Source: Candidatus Methanosuratincola subterraneus
GTDB taxonomy: Archaea; Thermoproteota; Methanomethylicia; Methanomethylicales; Methanomethylicaceae
Reading direction: 5' to 3'
Assembly: GCA_004028775.1 (NCBI GenBank)
Contig: RXGA01000001.1
Span: forward strand, 124,001 to 188,000
Length of the DNA: 64,000 nucleotides
Position 1 is the first letter of the stretch. Each line of letters begins with the position of its first letter. The translations under genes were made by a program, and so were the position numbers. Shown piece after piece: positions 7,499 to 15,670 of the stretch. The notes under the pieces are model-generated. The model saw nothing but the letters and a program-made list of their open reading frames with translations. It was not told the DNA's origin and did no database searches.

Positions 7499-9051
7499 CG
7501 GCAGCAGGAGAGTCTGTTTTGACAATTGCCGTCCCTATATTGATCGTGCTGGGCGGCATAATTTCACCTCTCGTGTTCAGGAAAGGCAAAGCTCTGGCCG
7601 CATCCGCCAGCCTGTTCTTCTTGGTTGCGCTGGCATTGAACTCTTGGCTTTTGATTGGCGTCCAAGAGGGCGCGGCACTGTACTACCCGAACACCCAGGG
7701 CATAATTTTTAACGCGGCATCGGCATTCATTGTGGAAATTACGCTTGCCTTGGGTTTCCTTGGCGCTATATATAGCTACAGGTATTTCGAGGACGAAAAG
7801 ATCTTACCCCCCTTCTATGCGCTCTACTCTTTCTTCATTGCGACCCTTGTTATTATGGCAGTCTCCTTCAATATACTGATAATCTATGTAGCGTTTGAGG
7901 CGAGCACAATTGCGGGCGGCGTACTGATACTGTTCACAAAGCGGAGGAGCGCAACCAAGGCTGCAGTCAGGTTCTTCGTGCTGAGCGTCATCGGCGCGGT
8001 TACGATACTTGTCGGCATTCTTTATCAAAACTCGCTCACTGGCACCTTCATGCTGGAGCAGTCTGCATTCTCTGGAGTTGCTAACGGCGATCTGGTCCTG
8101 CTCTCTGCCCTGTATGCGATTGGCTTCAGCATCAAAGTCGGGATCTTTCCCTTTGGTCTGCTCTGGCTCCCTGCTGCTCACAGCGAAGCCCCCACCCCCG
8201 TGAGTGCAATACTCAGCGGGGTCATGGTTCAGATAGCCGCGTTCGCAGCCAGCAGGATAATTGGCGTGATATCCCCCGCGAGCTACGAGCTGGGTCTATC
8301 ACTGGTCGCGCTGGGCGCCCTGAGCGTTATCGTTGGCGCCGTCCTGGCTGCGGTAGAGGCAACCTATGGGAGCAAGTACTCGAGGTTCCATGTGAGCCCG
8401 GTCAATATAAGGGGTATAAAGAGGATCTGGGCTTTCTCGACCTCCTCCGAAGTCGGGGTCTTTTACATATTGATAGGGCTTGCATTGATGGCGCCTGCCC
8501 TGTCACCCCTATTCTTCGCAGGCATACTCCTGCACTTCCTGAACCACGGCCTCGCCAAGGCCCTCCTCTTCTTCGACAGCGGCTTCGTAATAGAGACCAG
8601 CCGGACCGCAGACCTCTCGCTCCTCAAAGGGCTGGGTGGCAAGGTGGGCGTCAACGGTCTTACATACCTCATTGGGGGCTTCTCCCTCTCTCTTATACCT
8701 GGCACTCTGGGGTACAACACCTTCCTGGAGTTTACCCGGGGGCACATCAGCATGGAGATTACTGCGGTTATACTTACGGCTGCGCTGTTCATCTTCTTCA
8801 CCACGCTGTACTCGCTCAGATCAATAGTTGCAGGAAAGCCGAAGGCTAAGGTTGAGTACATTGACAAAGTCCATAGCCACGCCATCCTCAGGATCCCTGG
8901 CGTACTGCTGGCAATCTGCATCGTCGCCTTGGGCATCATAGTGCTCTTGGGTGCGAATGGGATCGCGCTTGAGGGATACTACCACCAGTTCGAGGAGTGG
9001 TTCAGCGTGGCTGCTAAGACAATTTCAGAGCCGTGGGTAGGTGTTGCATGA
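7495..9051 (+). CDS. Antiporter-like membrane subunit (HycC/HyfB, NuoL/M/N family)
   Basis: Ion-translocating subunit of the kind shared by complex I, Mrp antiporters and group 4 hydrogenases. 518 residues, mostly hydrophobic, with about 14 predicted helices. Family marks are the motif LPAAHSEAPTPVSAILSG near residues 223-240, preceded by a helix with a conserved Lys (GFSIKVGIFPFGLLW), and a later HFLNHGLAKALLFF helix typical of HycC/HyfB. Charged residues inside helices match the proton path. Start codon overlaps the upstream gene by 4 nt. Its presence implies that the complex moves H+ or Na+ across the membrane. Only one large antiporter-like subunit is encoded here. Confidence 0.9.
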   Translation: MTAAGESVLTIAVPILIVLGGIISPLVFRKGKALAASASLFFLVALALNSWLLIGVQEGAALYYPNTQGIIFNAASAFIVEITLALGFLGAIYSYRYFEDEKILPPFYALYSFFIATLVIMAVSFNILIIYVAFEASTIAGGVLILFTKRRSATKAAVRFFVLSVIGAVTILVGILYQNSLTGTFMLEQSAFSGVANGDLVLLSALYAIGFSIKVGIFPFGLLWLPAAHSEAPTPVSAILSGVMVQIAAFAASRIIGVISPASYELGLSLVALGALSVIVGAVLAAVEATYGSKYSRFHVSPVNIRGIKRIWAFSTSSEVGVFYILIGLALMAPALSPLFFAGILLHFLNHGLAKALLFFDSGFVIETSRTADLSLLKGLGGKVGVNGLTYLIGGFSLSLIPGTLGYNTFLEFTRGHISMEITAVILTAALFIFFTTLYSLRSIVAGKPKAKVEYIDKVHSHAILRIPGVLLAICIVALGIIVLLGANGIALEGYYHQFEEWFSVAAKTISEPWVGVA

Positions 9052-9578
9052 TGTCATACATAGTGGCTCCACAAAAGAAGCTTAAGGAACCAATTCCCGT
9101 CCCGGGCACTAAAGAGAAGGTCACGGATCTCGTGATCATCCATGATCAGACCAAGTGCACGGGATGCGGGCAGTGCATGATCGGTTGCGCATACAAGCAC
9201 TTCAGGACGTTTGACAGGCGGTTCGGACTGCTCTACGTCTACGAGGACCCGATCAACAAGGGCCGGTATGTGAACGCAAACTGTTCGCATTGCGTCTTCC
9301 CAATGTGCCTCGCCTCATGCCCGAAGGAAGCCATTTACAAGGATGAGAAGGGGATAGTCCGAATATCGCCGTTGCTCTGCGTCGGGTGCGGGACATGCAA
9401 CCAAGCCTGCCCGATTGGGATACCGAGGCTTGACGAGGAGCGGAAAGTCTATGTCAAGTGCGACTTCTGCGATGGGGAATGGCCCATGTGCGTCCAGATG
9501 TGCAGCTCGAATGCGCTGAGGCTGCTTCCGAGGAAGGAGGCATTTGAATATGTCAAAAAATTGAGGGGTGGCAAATGA
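9048..9578 (+). CDS. Four-cluster ferredoxin subunit (HycB-like)
   Basis: Electron-transfer subunit of the HycB/DmsB type. Four [4Fe-4S] Cys groups are visible: CTGCGQCMIGC, CSHC-x4-C-x3-C, CVGCGTCNQAC and CDFC-x5-C-x3-C. In formate hydrogenlyase HycB wires the formate dehydrogenase to the hydrogenase; here the partner at that position appears to be the HdrB-like protein two genes on. Start: ATG at 9048 (or 9051), overlapping the antiporter stop and preceded by GGTAGGTG; the longer frame from 9033 is unlikely. About 176 residues, no membrane helix, so it should sit on the cytoplasmic side. It may take over the electron-wire job of HdrC. Confidence 0.9.
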   Translation: MMSYIVAPQKKLKEPIPVPGTKEKVTDLVIIHDQTKCTGCGQCMIGCAYKHFRTFDRRFGLLYVYEDPINKGRYVNANCSHCVFPMCLASCPKEAIYKDEKGIVRISPLLCVGCGTCNQACPIGIPRLDEERKVYVKCDFCDGEWPMCVQMCSSNALRLLPRKEAFEYVKKLRGGK

Positions 9579-9931
9579 TGTCTGGCGATTCTGATCGGAT
9601 AAAGAGCTGGGAGAAGTTGCTCGAGGCTGGGCTGAAGGCAACCGAGCACAATCAGGACGAAGAGGCAAAGATGTACCCCCTCAGGAAGCAATTCAGGCCT
9701 GCGGCGCCAAACATCGCAAAAGCCTCCTTGAAGAGGGACTTCGAAGTGGGCTTGGTCTATTATGTTGGGGATGATGTCGAGCAGGACCGGGCACTCTGCG
9801 GGCTGGAGAAGAAGCCTCCGACCGCCCATACCTTCAAGGAAGCTTTGGAGAGGAAGCGTAAGATCTTGGAGGAGTCAGGGATAATGAAAGAGCTCGGCTT
9901 CGACAAGAAGAAGGGCTACTTCAAATATTGA
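9575..9931 (+). CDS. Small unrecognised soluble protein between ferredoxin and HdrB genes
   Basis: 118 residues, charged, with only one cysteine (LCGLEKK), so it cannot be a canonical HdrC, which needs eight Cys for two clusters. Two amphipathic helical parts (about 8-30 and 85-112) flank a short beta-like centre (EVGLVYYVGDDVEQD). It overlaps the ferredoxin gene by 4 nt, and the next gene begins 12 nt after its stop behind an AGGTGG site, so it is part of the same translational chain. It may be an adaptor joining the HdrB-like protein to the hydrogenase (inference). No homolog is recognised. Confidence 0.65.
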   Translation: MMSGDSDRIKSWEKLLEAGLKATEHNQDEEAKMYPLRKQFRPAAPNIAKASLKRDFEVGLVYYVGDDVEQDRALCGLEKKPPTAHTFKEALERKRKILEESGIMKELGFDKKKGYFKY

Positions 9932-9942
9932 GGTGGAAACAA

Positions 9943-10842
9943 ATGGGAACAAAAGTGTCATCGGGTTCAACTGGAACTAAGTACGGCTATTTCTTGGGCT
10001 GCGTGATGCCCGCTAAAATGCCTTGGGCGGAAAAGGCAACCTTCTTGGTTTCGAAGCATCTCGGGCTCGATTTTGATTACATGAAGGAGAGCGTCTGCTG
10101 CGTGCGCCCTGGGGTATGGAAGGCGATTAACCCCGACTGGTGGCTGACGCTGACGAGCCAGAACCTGGCAACGGCTGAGAAGCAGAATATAGTTATAGTT
10201 GATTCGTGCAACGGTTGCTACATATCGCATTGGGAGTGCCTCCAGGAGCTCAAAGAAGATCCAGAGAAGCTTGAGATGGTCAACAGGAACCTGGAGAAGG
10301 CGGGGCTGCAGGTCACACTCAGCACGGATGTGAAGCACTTCCTCCAGGTGCTTTACGAGGATGTCGGGATCGGAAAGATAAAGGCAAACGTGGTCAAGCC
10401 GCTCAACATAAGGATAATGCGTCACATAGGCTGCCACGCGAGGAAGCACGACGAGCGGTTCCCAATGTACTTCGATGAGATAATGCGCGCAACGGGCGCC
10501 ACAATAGTCGACACGCCCTACGACAAGACCTGCTGCGGGCTTCTGTTGTATTTCGCAGATCCGAAGACCTCGATATTCGAAAGGATAGGCGTGAAGATGC
10601 AGACCGCAAAGGAATTGGACATAGATGCTTATGCGCTCATCTGCTCAGGGTGCTATGACCAATTCGAGAGGGCTGTGAAAGTCTACAAAGATGAGAAGGG
10701 CATTGCCTTTGAAACCCCGATCGTGCACTTCTCAGAGCTCCTCGCCCTCTCATTCGGGTACAAGCCGGAGGACTTTGGCATGATGTACTGCCGTCCCATA
10801 CCGCCGACTAAGCTCATACAGAAACTCAAGGAGGGGAAATAA
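9943..10842 (+). CDS. hdrB: HdrB-like CCG-domain heterodisulfide reductase subunit
   Basis: HdrB carries the two noncubane [4Fe-4S] clusters that split CoM-S-S-CoB. 299 residues from the ATG at 9943, preceded by AGGTGG; the frame opens 15 nt earlier at a TTG. Both CCG motifs are complete: Cys20, Cys52-Cys53, Cys89/Cys92 (spacings 31 and 35), and Cys164, Cys197-Cys198, Cys234/Cys237 (spacings 32 and 35). All ten ligand positions known from HdrB are therefore present. The odd feature is location: no hdrA or hdrC adjoins it, and it lies inside a group 4 hydrogenase operon between a HycB-type ferredoxin and the catalytic subunit. Another CCG-family oxidoreductase cannot be excluded, but the double intact motif favours true heterodisulfide chemistry. 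Confidence 0.88.
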   Translation: MGTKVSSGSTGTKYGYFLGCVMPAKMPWAEKATFLVSKHLGLDFDYMKESVCCVRPGVWKAINPDWWLTLTSQNLATAEKQNIVIVDSCNGCYISHWECLQELKEDPEKLEMVNRNLEKAGLQVTLSTDVKHFLQVLYEDVGIGKIKANVVKPLNIRIMRHIGCHARKHDERFPMYFDEIMRATGATIVDTPYDKTCCGLLLYFADPKTSIFERIGVKMQTAKELDIDAYALICSGCYDQFERAVKVYKDEKGIAFETPIVHFSELLALSFGYKPEDFGMMYCRPIPPTKLIQKLKEGK

Positions 10843-12552
10843 TTGAAATTCGAGACCGCTCCTGATGTTGCTGAGTACGTAAAGAAGGAGATATACCCTG
10901 ATGGCCTAGAATACGTTCCGCTCAGGGAGAACCGGGTGATTGTTAAGGTTGCCCCCGGCGATCTCACAAAGGTAGCGGAGCTCTTCGTGAAAAAATTCGA
11001 GGCGAGGCTCATTCATGCAACAGCAGTCGATCTGGAGCTGAAGGGCTTCGAGGTCCTGCACATTTATGACTTCTCCAAGTTTAAGGACAGGCTCGTTGTA
11101 ATCGTCAAGGCAATTGTCGACAAGGACAGCCCTGAATTCCCTTCGATTGCAAACATCACTTGGCAGGCGACTTGGGCAGAGAGGGAAATGAAAGAGCTGC
11201 TGGGGGTCAAGCCGTCCGGGATGCCCGACCCGCGGCACCAGTTCCTGCCCCACGAGTGGCCAAACCCTGTTGAGAGCGGATCGATCCCCGAGGGGTACAA
11301 ATTCGATGGCTCCACGACGGCCAAGGAGATGTACCTGCCGCTGAGGATGCCTATCGAGGAGGCCTACCAGACGCTAATACCGATCGGCCCGTACCACCCA
11401 GGCGTCATCGAGGGCCAGATCGTCTACGTAAAGGTCGAGGGGGAGCAGGTCGTCGCTGCAGACATAAAGACTGGGTTCCACCACCGCGGAATAATGAAGC
11501 TCATAGAGCGGAGGGGCTACAACAAGGGCGCGTTCCTTGCCGAGAGGGTATGCGGGATCTGCTCGGCAGCCCATGGGCTTGCTTATATCACATGCACAGA
11601 GAACCTCTATGAGTCAGAGGTCCCTGAGAGGGCGCTATACATAAGGACCCTGCTCGCGGAGCTCAACAGGATGCACAGCCACCTCCTCTGGGTCGGCGTG
11701 GTTGCGGATGTGATCGGGTGGAAAACTGGTTTCATGCTGACTTGGGGTCTCAGGGAGCGTGTAATGGACATAATTGAAGCCATTACAGGGAACAGGGTCA
11801 ACTATGGCATTTGGAGGATGGGCGGGGTCAGCAGGGATGTTCCGCAGGAGCTTGCCGAGAAGGCGAAGAGGACGGTCGACGCGCTGCGGGAAGAGTGCGC
11901 AAAGTTGCTGTTGCTAGTAGCAGATCACCCGGTCGTGAAGTCGAGGCTCATCGGAGTAGGCCCGCTCACGAGGGCGCAGGCTTACGACGGGGGCGCAGTC
12001 GGTCCTGTGGCAAGGGCTAGCGACTGGAAGATCGACGTCCGGATAGACAATCCGCCCCACGCAATCTACGACCCGAAGGTGATCTCTTGGGAGGTCATCA
12101 CAGATGACCACTGTGACACATTCGGGAGGACGCTAGTCAGGGTCAAGGAGCTGCTCGTCTCCTGCAGTATCGTTTCCCAGTGCTTGGAGTATTTGGCCAA
12201 GACAACTGGCGACATAAGGATCAAGCCAAAGACAGTCCCGCTGGGGGCTGAGGCTGTAGGACTCAACGAGGCGCCCAGAGGGGAGCTCGCTTACTACATC
12301 AGGGCATCCGACAAAGACTCGAGTTTGCCGCACACTGTGAGGATAAGGACGCCCAGCTACAGGAACAATGCAATTATCCCCTTGATGCTCGTCGGATCGA
12401 ACCTGGCGGACGTCCCGGTGGTGATGGGCAGCACTGACCAGTGCCTCGCATGCACCGACAGGTTAGAGGTAATTGACAATAGGGATGGTGGCAGGAAGAT
12501 CCTGACATGGGATCAGCTAGTAAACTTGAGCAGGAGGGCGAGCAGATGGTAG
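10843..12552 (+). CDS. Group 4 [NiFe] hydrogenase large subunit, NuoC-NuoD fusion (HycE-like)
   Basis: Catalytic subunit. Residues 1 to about 165 form the NuoC-like 30-kDa domain; about 175-569 form the NuoD-like catalytic domain, as in HycE, which has the same fusion and length (569). Nickel ligands are present: C237-G-I-C240 in ERVCGICSAAHG and C534-L-A-C537 in DQCLACTDR, so it is a hydrogenase rather than an Fpo/Nuo subunit that lost the metal site. The usual DPC is DQC here. A 29-residue tail follows Arg540, matching the C-terminal extension that a HycI-type protease removes after this Arg in HycE; no such protease is in the window. Start: TTG directly after the hdrB stop, with GAGGGG 8 nt upstream. 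Confidence 0.92.
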   Translation: MKFETAPDVAEYVKKEIYPDGLEYVPLRENRVIVKVAPGDLTKVAELFVKKFEARLIHATAVDLELKGFEVLHIYDFSKFKDRLVVIVKAIVDKDSPEFPSIANITWQATWAEREMKELLGVKPSGMPDPRHQFLPHEWPNPVESGSIPEGYKFDGSTTAKEMYLPLRMPIEEAYQTLIPIGPYHPGVIEGQIVYVKVEGEQVVAADIKTGFHHRGIMKLIERRGYNKGAFLAERVCGICSAAHGLAYITCTENLYESEVPERALYIRTLLAELNRMHSHLLWVGVVADVIGWKTGFMLTWGLRERVMDIIEAITGNRVNYGIWRMGGVSRDVPQELAEKAKRTVDALREECAKLLLLVADHPVVKSRLIGVGPLTRAQAYDGGAVGPVARASDWKIDVRIDNPPHAIYDPKVISWEVITDDHCDTFGRTLVRVKELLVSCSIVSQCLEYLAKTTGDIRIKPKTVPLGAEAVGLNEAPRGELAYYIRASDKDSSLPHTVRIRTPSYRNNAIIPLMLVGSNLADVPVVMGSTDQCLACTDRLEVIDNRDGGRKILTWDQLVNLSRRASRW

Positions 12553-13520
12553 ATTTGATCTTTACAGTGATCAGTTTGATTGTTATAGTGCCCTTGGCTC
12601 TATTCTTGGGAGTCATATACTCCTACTTGTTGAGGAAGCTCTCTGCAAGGTTCCAGTGGCGGGTAGGGCCGATGCTGAGGATGTACGGCGACCTGAAGCC
12701 TCTGCTTGGGACGACCAGGTTGCTGCAGCCGCTCTATGACATCCTGAAGCTGTACGGCAAGGAGACGATAGTCCCTGATGTTTCGAGAAGGCGACTCTTC
12801 GTCTACTCCCCGTTCCTGTCCCTGTTCTTTGCGGTTGCCGCAATATTCTTCATCCCGTTCCCTGGGATGCCGCTGCTCTCCGGGGTTCCATATAGCCTGA
12901 TAATCGCGTCATACTTGCTTATCGCATCGATACTCTTCACAATCCTCGGGCCCGTCGCGAGCGGATCGCCATGGGCAGCAATAGGCGCGAGGAGAGAGGT
13001 CGAGCTCTTCCTCGTTTCTGAGCTCGGATTCGTGCTGAGCCTCTTCGCAGTTGCCATTGCCAGGCAGTCGCTTGTCATATGGGAGATCTCATCAGGAGGT
13101 CAGTCATTGTACCTGGCGCTGCTCACAGTGACTGCGGGCGCTCTGATGTTTGTAGCCATGCTGGGGAAGCTGCACATAAAGCCCTTCGATATGCCCGAGG
13201 CAGAGGCGGAGATAGTTGCGGGGCCATACACCGAGTACTCGGGGAAGCTTTTGGGGACTTACTATTTGACCAAGGTATTCCTTCTCTACGGGCTTGTGGC
13301 GCTCTTCATCTCACTCTTCCTCCCGCCGATTGCCACCGACGTGCTCTGGCTTCCGCTGTATATCGTGGCGGCTGTGGTGCTGGTCTTCCTGCTCACTTCG
13401 GTCCAGGTCTTGAACCCGAGATACAGGATCAGGAACGCGATAAACTGGTATCTCAAAGTGGCGATCCCGCTGGGGGTGCTGAATTTCATTATCGCTCTGG
13501 CGATATGGTTGGTGGTGTGA
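12546..13520 (+). CDS. Membrane anchor subunit (HycD/EchB, NuoH family)
   Basis: 324 residues, eight or so hydrophobic helices. The NuoH-type subunit holds the hydrogenase arm to the membrane and begins the proton path at the quinone-like cavity. Family marks are the early loop RVGPMLRMYGDLKPL and the acidic loop PFDMPEAEAEIVAGPYTEYSG near 205-225, the best-conserved NuoH stretch. Start: an in-frame opening exists at 12507, but the ATG at 12546 is behind AGGAGGGCGAG and overlaps the preceding stop by 7 nt, so 12546 is chosen. It is followed with 1 nt spacing by the NuoI-like gene. Confidence 0.9.
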   Translation: MVDLIFTVISLIVIVPLALFLGVIYSYLLRKLSARFQWRVGPMLRMYGDLKPLLGTTRLLQPLYDILKLYGKETIVPDVSRRRLFVYSPFLSLFFAVAAIFFIPFPGMPLLSGVPYSLIIASYLLIASILFTILGPVASGSPWAAIGARREVELFLVSELGFVLSLFAVAIARQSLVIWEISSGGQSLYLALLTVTAGALMFVAMLGKLHIKPFDMPEAEAEIVAGPYTEYSGKLLGTYYLTKVFLLYGLVALFISLFLPPIATDVLWLPLYIVAAVVLVFLLTSVQVLNPRYRIRNAINWYLKVAIPLGVLNFIIALAIWLVV

Positions 13521-13521
13521 A

Positions 13522-14109
13522 ATGTCTACTGAAATTAAGATCCTCAAACAGGTTCTGTCGAAGTACAGCAAACCGATGACCCTGACTTACCCGTCTGGGG
13601 TAGCCCCTGACAGGCGGTATAGCCAGATACCTGAAGGGCTCCGTGGCATACCTGAGCGGGACAAAGACAAGTGCATCGGCTGCAGGGCCTGCTACTTCGT
13701 CTGCTCCGGGAGGGCTACCAGCATATACGACAAAGGCGAAAAGCGGACAGTTGAGATCTTCCTCTTCAGGTGCACCTTCTGTGCCCATTGCCAGGAGGCC
13801 TGCCCCGAGGAGGCGATAAAGATGACTAACAAGTTCGAGATAGCAGTCCCCAACCGGGAGGATCCTGCGGCGCGGGTCCTCACCGAGCTCGACCTCCTCA
13901 AGTGCAAGAACTGCGGCACCCCGTATGTGACAAGGAAGCTCGTGGACAGGACTTATGAGAGGTTGATGGAGAAGATCGACCCGATCGTTAAGGAGACCGT
14001 TTCGAACGACTACAAGAAACTTGACGGATACTGCCCTGACTGCAGGAGGGCTTATGGTGTCGATTTAGACACCCATACGAAGAAGTACGTCTGGCTGGAG
14101 GGAGTCTGA
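13522..14109 (+). CDS. Two-cluster ferredoxin subunit with zinc-ribbon tail (HycF, NuoI-like)
   Basis: 195 residues. Two [4Fe-4S] motifs, CIGCRACYFVC and CTFCAHCQEACP, form the NuoI-like wire between the small subunit and the outer ferredoxin. The C-terminal part adds a Cys pair set, CKNCGTPY and YCPDCRRAY, a likely zinc ribbon also found in HycF/HyfH. The first cluster motif ends C-SGRA rather than CP, a mild deviation. The ATG follows the NuoH stop by 1 nt with GGTGGTGTG before it. Confidence 0.88.
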   Translation: MSTEIKILKQVLSKYSKPMTLTYPSGVAPDRRYSQIPEGLRGIPERDKDKCIGCRACYFVCSGRATSIYDKGEKRTVEIFLFRCTFCAHCQEACPEEAIKMTNKFEIAVPNREDPAARVLTELDLLKCKNCGTPYVTRKLVDRTYERLMEKIDPIVKETVSNDYKKLDGYCPDCRRAYGVDLDTHTKKYVWLEGV

Positions 14110-14555
14110 TGGGGATAATGGACAAGGCTCGGATATACTCGCCCTGGCTCTACCACCTGCACTGCGGCGGCTGCAACGGATGCGACATAGAGACCTTGGC
14201 TGCGCTGGCCCCTCGGTTCGATGTCGAGCGCTTCGGGGTCCAGCTCGTGCCGTCCCCCAGGCATGCCGACATACTGCTGACGACGGGATGCGTACCGAAG
14301 CAGTTCATCCCGATGGTAAAGCGGATATACGAACAGGTCCCGGCGCCGAAGGTTGTGGTCGCGGTCGGAAGCTGTGCCTGCGGCGGCAGCCTCTTCTACG
14401 ATGACGCTCCAGAGAATTATGCAATACTCGGGCACCCTGACTTGCTGATACCTGTTGATGTATATGTGCCAGGGTGCGCCCCAAAGCCTGAAGCAATAAT
14501 TAATGGGGTGGTGCAGGGGATCCTGAAGCTTGCCGAAAAGCGCTCGAAGAAGTGA
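14109..14555 (+). CDS. Group 4 [NiFe] hydrogenase small subunit (HycG/EchC, NuoB-like)
   Basis: 148 residues. Carries the [4Fe-4S] cluster nearest the nickel site. Ligands: Cys22 and Cys25 in CGGCNGCD, the Cys of GSCACGG near 93-97, and the Cys of PGCAPKPE. There is no Tat signal and no second or third cluster domain, as expected for group 4 and unlike group 1. The start codon overlaps the previous stop (TGATG). It is the last gene of the hydrogenase operon; about 100 nt separate it from the RHH regulator. No maturation genes (hyp, protease) lie downstream. Confidence 0.92.
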   Translation: MGIMDKARIYSPWLYHLHCGGCNGCDIETLAALAPRFDVERFGVQLVPSPRHADILLTTGCVPKQFIPMVKRIYEQVPAPKVVVAVGSCACGGSLFYDDAPENYAILGHPDLLIPVDVYVPGCAPKPEAIINGVVQGILKLAEKRSKK

Positions 14556-14655
14556 TTTATGCTTCCCATTTTGGGCGGCGGCTTCGGCTTTAGAACCGTG
14601 CAACTTCCGCCAACAGTGTTTGCAAGGTCTTCCTTGATTTGGGAGGCAATGAATA

Positions 14656-15240
14656 ATGTTAAATTGGCAGAGGAACTACAGTCAAAAAGGCGAGCGACAA
14701 ATGGGCGAAGAAGGGCAGTCTGCCCCCAGGACATTCCGCCTTGATGCTGATGTCATGCGGGGGCTGGAGGAAGAGGCAAAAAAGCAAGGCGCAACTGTGA
14801 ATGGCCTGACCTGCAGGATTTTGAGGAAATATGTGAGGATAGGCGCAAAGGTCGAGCAGATGGGAGTGGTCACCCTCCCAAGGAACGACCTTATAGAGAT
14901 AATCAATGCGCTTGACGAAGAGTCTGTGGCTAAGATAGGGCGCAAAATGGGATCTGCAACCTCTAAAGAGATAATGCTCCTGCTCTTCGGAGAGCTGTCA
15001 GTCAGCGCATTCAAGCAATTCTTCCTAATGTTCCTCTGCGGCTATTCGAACTGGACTACCTGCTACGAGGTTGAAGACGAGGACTATCTGGAAATAAGGG
15101 CGTCCCACAATATGGGGGAAAAATGGTCCCTATTTGTTAAGAACTACGTTGAGGCTTCCCTAGAGTCCACGCTTGGCATGAAGCCCGAATTCAAGTACGT
15201 ATCAAACCTCAGCCTGGTCTTCAGGATAAAGAAACCATGA
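14656..15240 (+). CDS. Ribbon-helix-helix regulator with C-terminal sensor-like domain
   Basis: Predicted DNA-binding protein. The segment TFRLDADVMRGLEEEAKK, followed by a helix ending in ILRKYV, is a classic RHH (CopG/Arc-type) beta-helix-helix unit, so it should bind as a dimer to a dyad. The remaining about 140 residues form an alpha/beta domain ending in NMGEKWSLFVKNYVE, of unassigned ligand. Start: ATG at 14656 follows GGGAGG by 9 nt; ATG at 14701 (MGEEGQ) is an alternative and would also keep the whole RHH. Just downstream of the hydrogenase genes on the same strand, it is a candidate regulator of that operon or of mtaBC (inference). Confidence 0.75.
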   Translation: MLNWQRNYSQKGERQMGEEGQSAPRTFRLDADVMRGLEEEAKKQGATVNGLTCRILRKYVRIGAKVEQMGVVTLPRNDLIEIINALDEESVAKIGRKMGSATSKEIMLLLFGELSVSAFKQFFLMFLCGYSNWTTCYEVEDEDYLEIRASHNMGEKWSLFVKNYVEASLESTLGMKPEFKYVSNLSLVFRIKKP

Positions 15241-15254
15241 TTTTTAATTTTTTC
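15240..15254 (+). terminator. Oligo-T terminator after the RHH gene
   Basis: Two T-runs (TTTTT and TTTTTT) separated by AA directly follow the RHH stop codon, an archaeal-type intrinsic terminator. Confidence 0.6.
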
Positions 15255-15278
15255 AAGACCCCGCCTTTACGATAATCA

Positions 15279-15572
15279 TCACACCCCGAGGGATCTGAGG
15301 AGTTTTTCGACTTCCTGTAGGCTCATCTCAGCTTCTGCCACATCCTTCTTGCAGTCCTGCGGCTCAGCTCCTGGATCCGTCTTGGCTGGCTCGTCCGTCT
15401 GAACCCCGCCAAGCAGTATGTCGCCGCGGATCCTCCCCTTCATGCCCTTCAGTTCGATTGGGGTGTCGATCTCAATCCTGAGGTTCATCCTGCAGTTCCC
15501 GTCCTCAAGCTGCCTCTTCACCCACTTGAAGACAAGCTCCTCGAGGCGCTCCTTGAGTTCTTCGCTCATCAA
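15279..15572 (-). CDS. Small hypothetical protein
   Basis: 97 residues, no family recognised. Charged helix at the N-terminus (SEELKERLEELVFKWVKRQL), a central beta-like part with RMNLRIEIDTPIELKGMKGRIRG, and a charged C-terminal helix (AEMSLQEVEKLLRSLG). Two adjacent ATG codons open the frame. It shares a divergent promoter region with purM, where a TATA-like TATAAAAAGG lies at about 15602. Codon use resembles its neighbours, so it is probably real. Confidence 0.55.
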   Translation of the reverse strand: MMSEELKERLEELVFKWVKRQLEDGNCRMNLRIEIDTPIELKGMKGRIRGDILLGGVQTDEPAKTDPGAEPQDCKKDVAEAEMSLQEVEKLLRSLGV

Positions 15573-15670
15573 GTTTCACGTAAAAACATCCTACTTCAAA
15601 CTATAAAAAGGTGGGGTCGCTGAGAACGTTTATGAGTGTGGATTGCCCCCTTGATGGGTGATGATCTAGC

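Noticed and set aside
10843-12552. Interpretation as an Fpo/Nuo-like complex without hydrogenase activity
   Set aside because: Both Cys pairs that hold nickel are present and a processed C-terminal tail is evident, which Fpo/Nuo D subunits lack.
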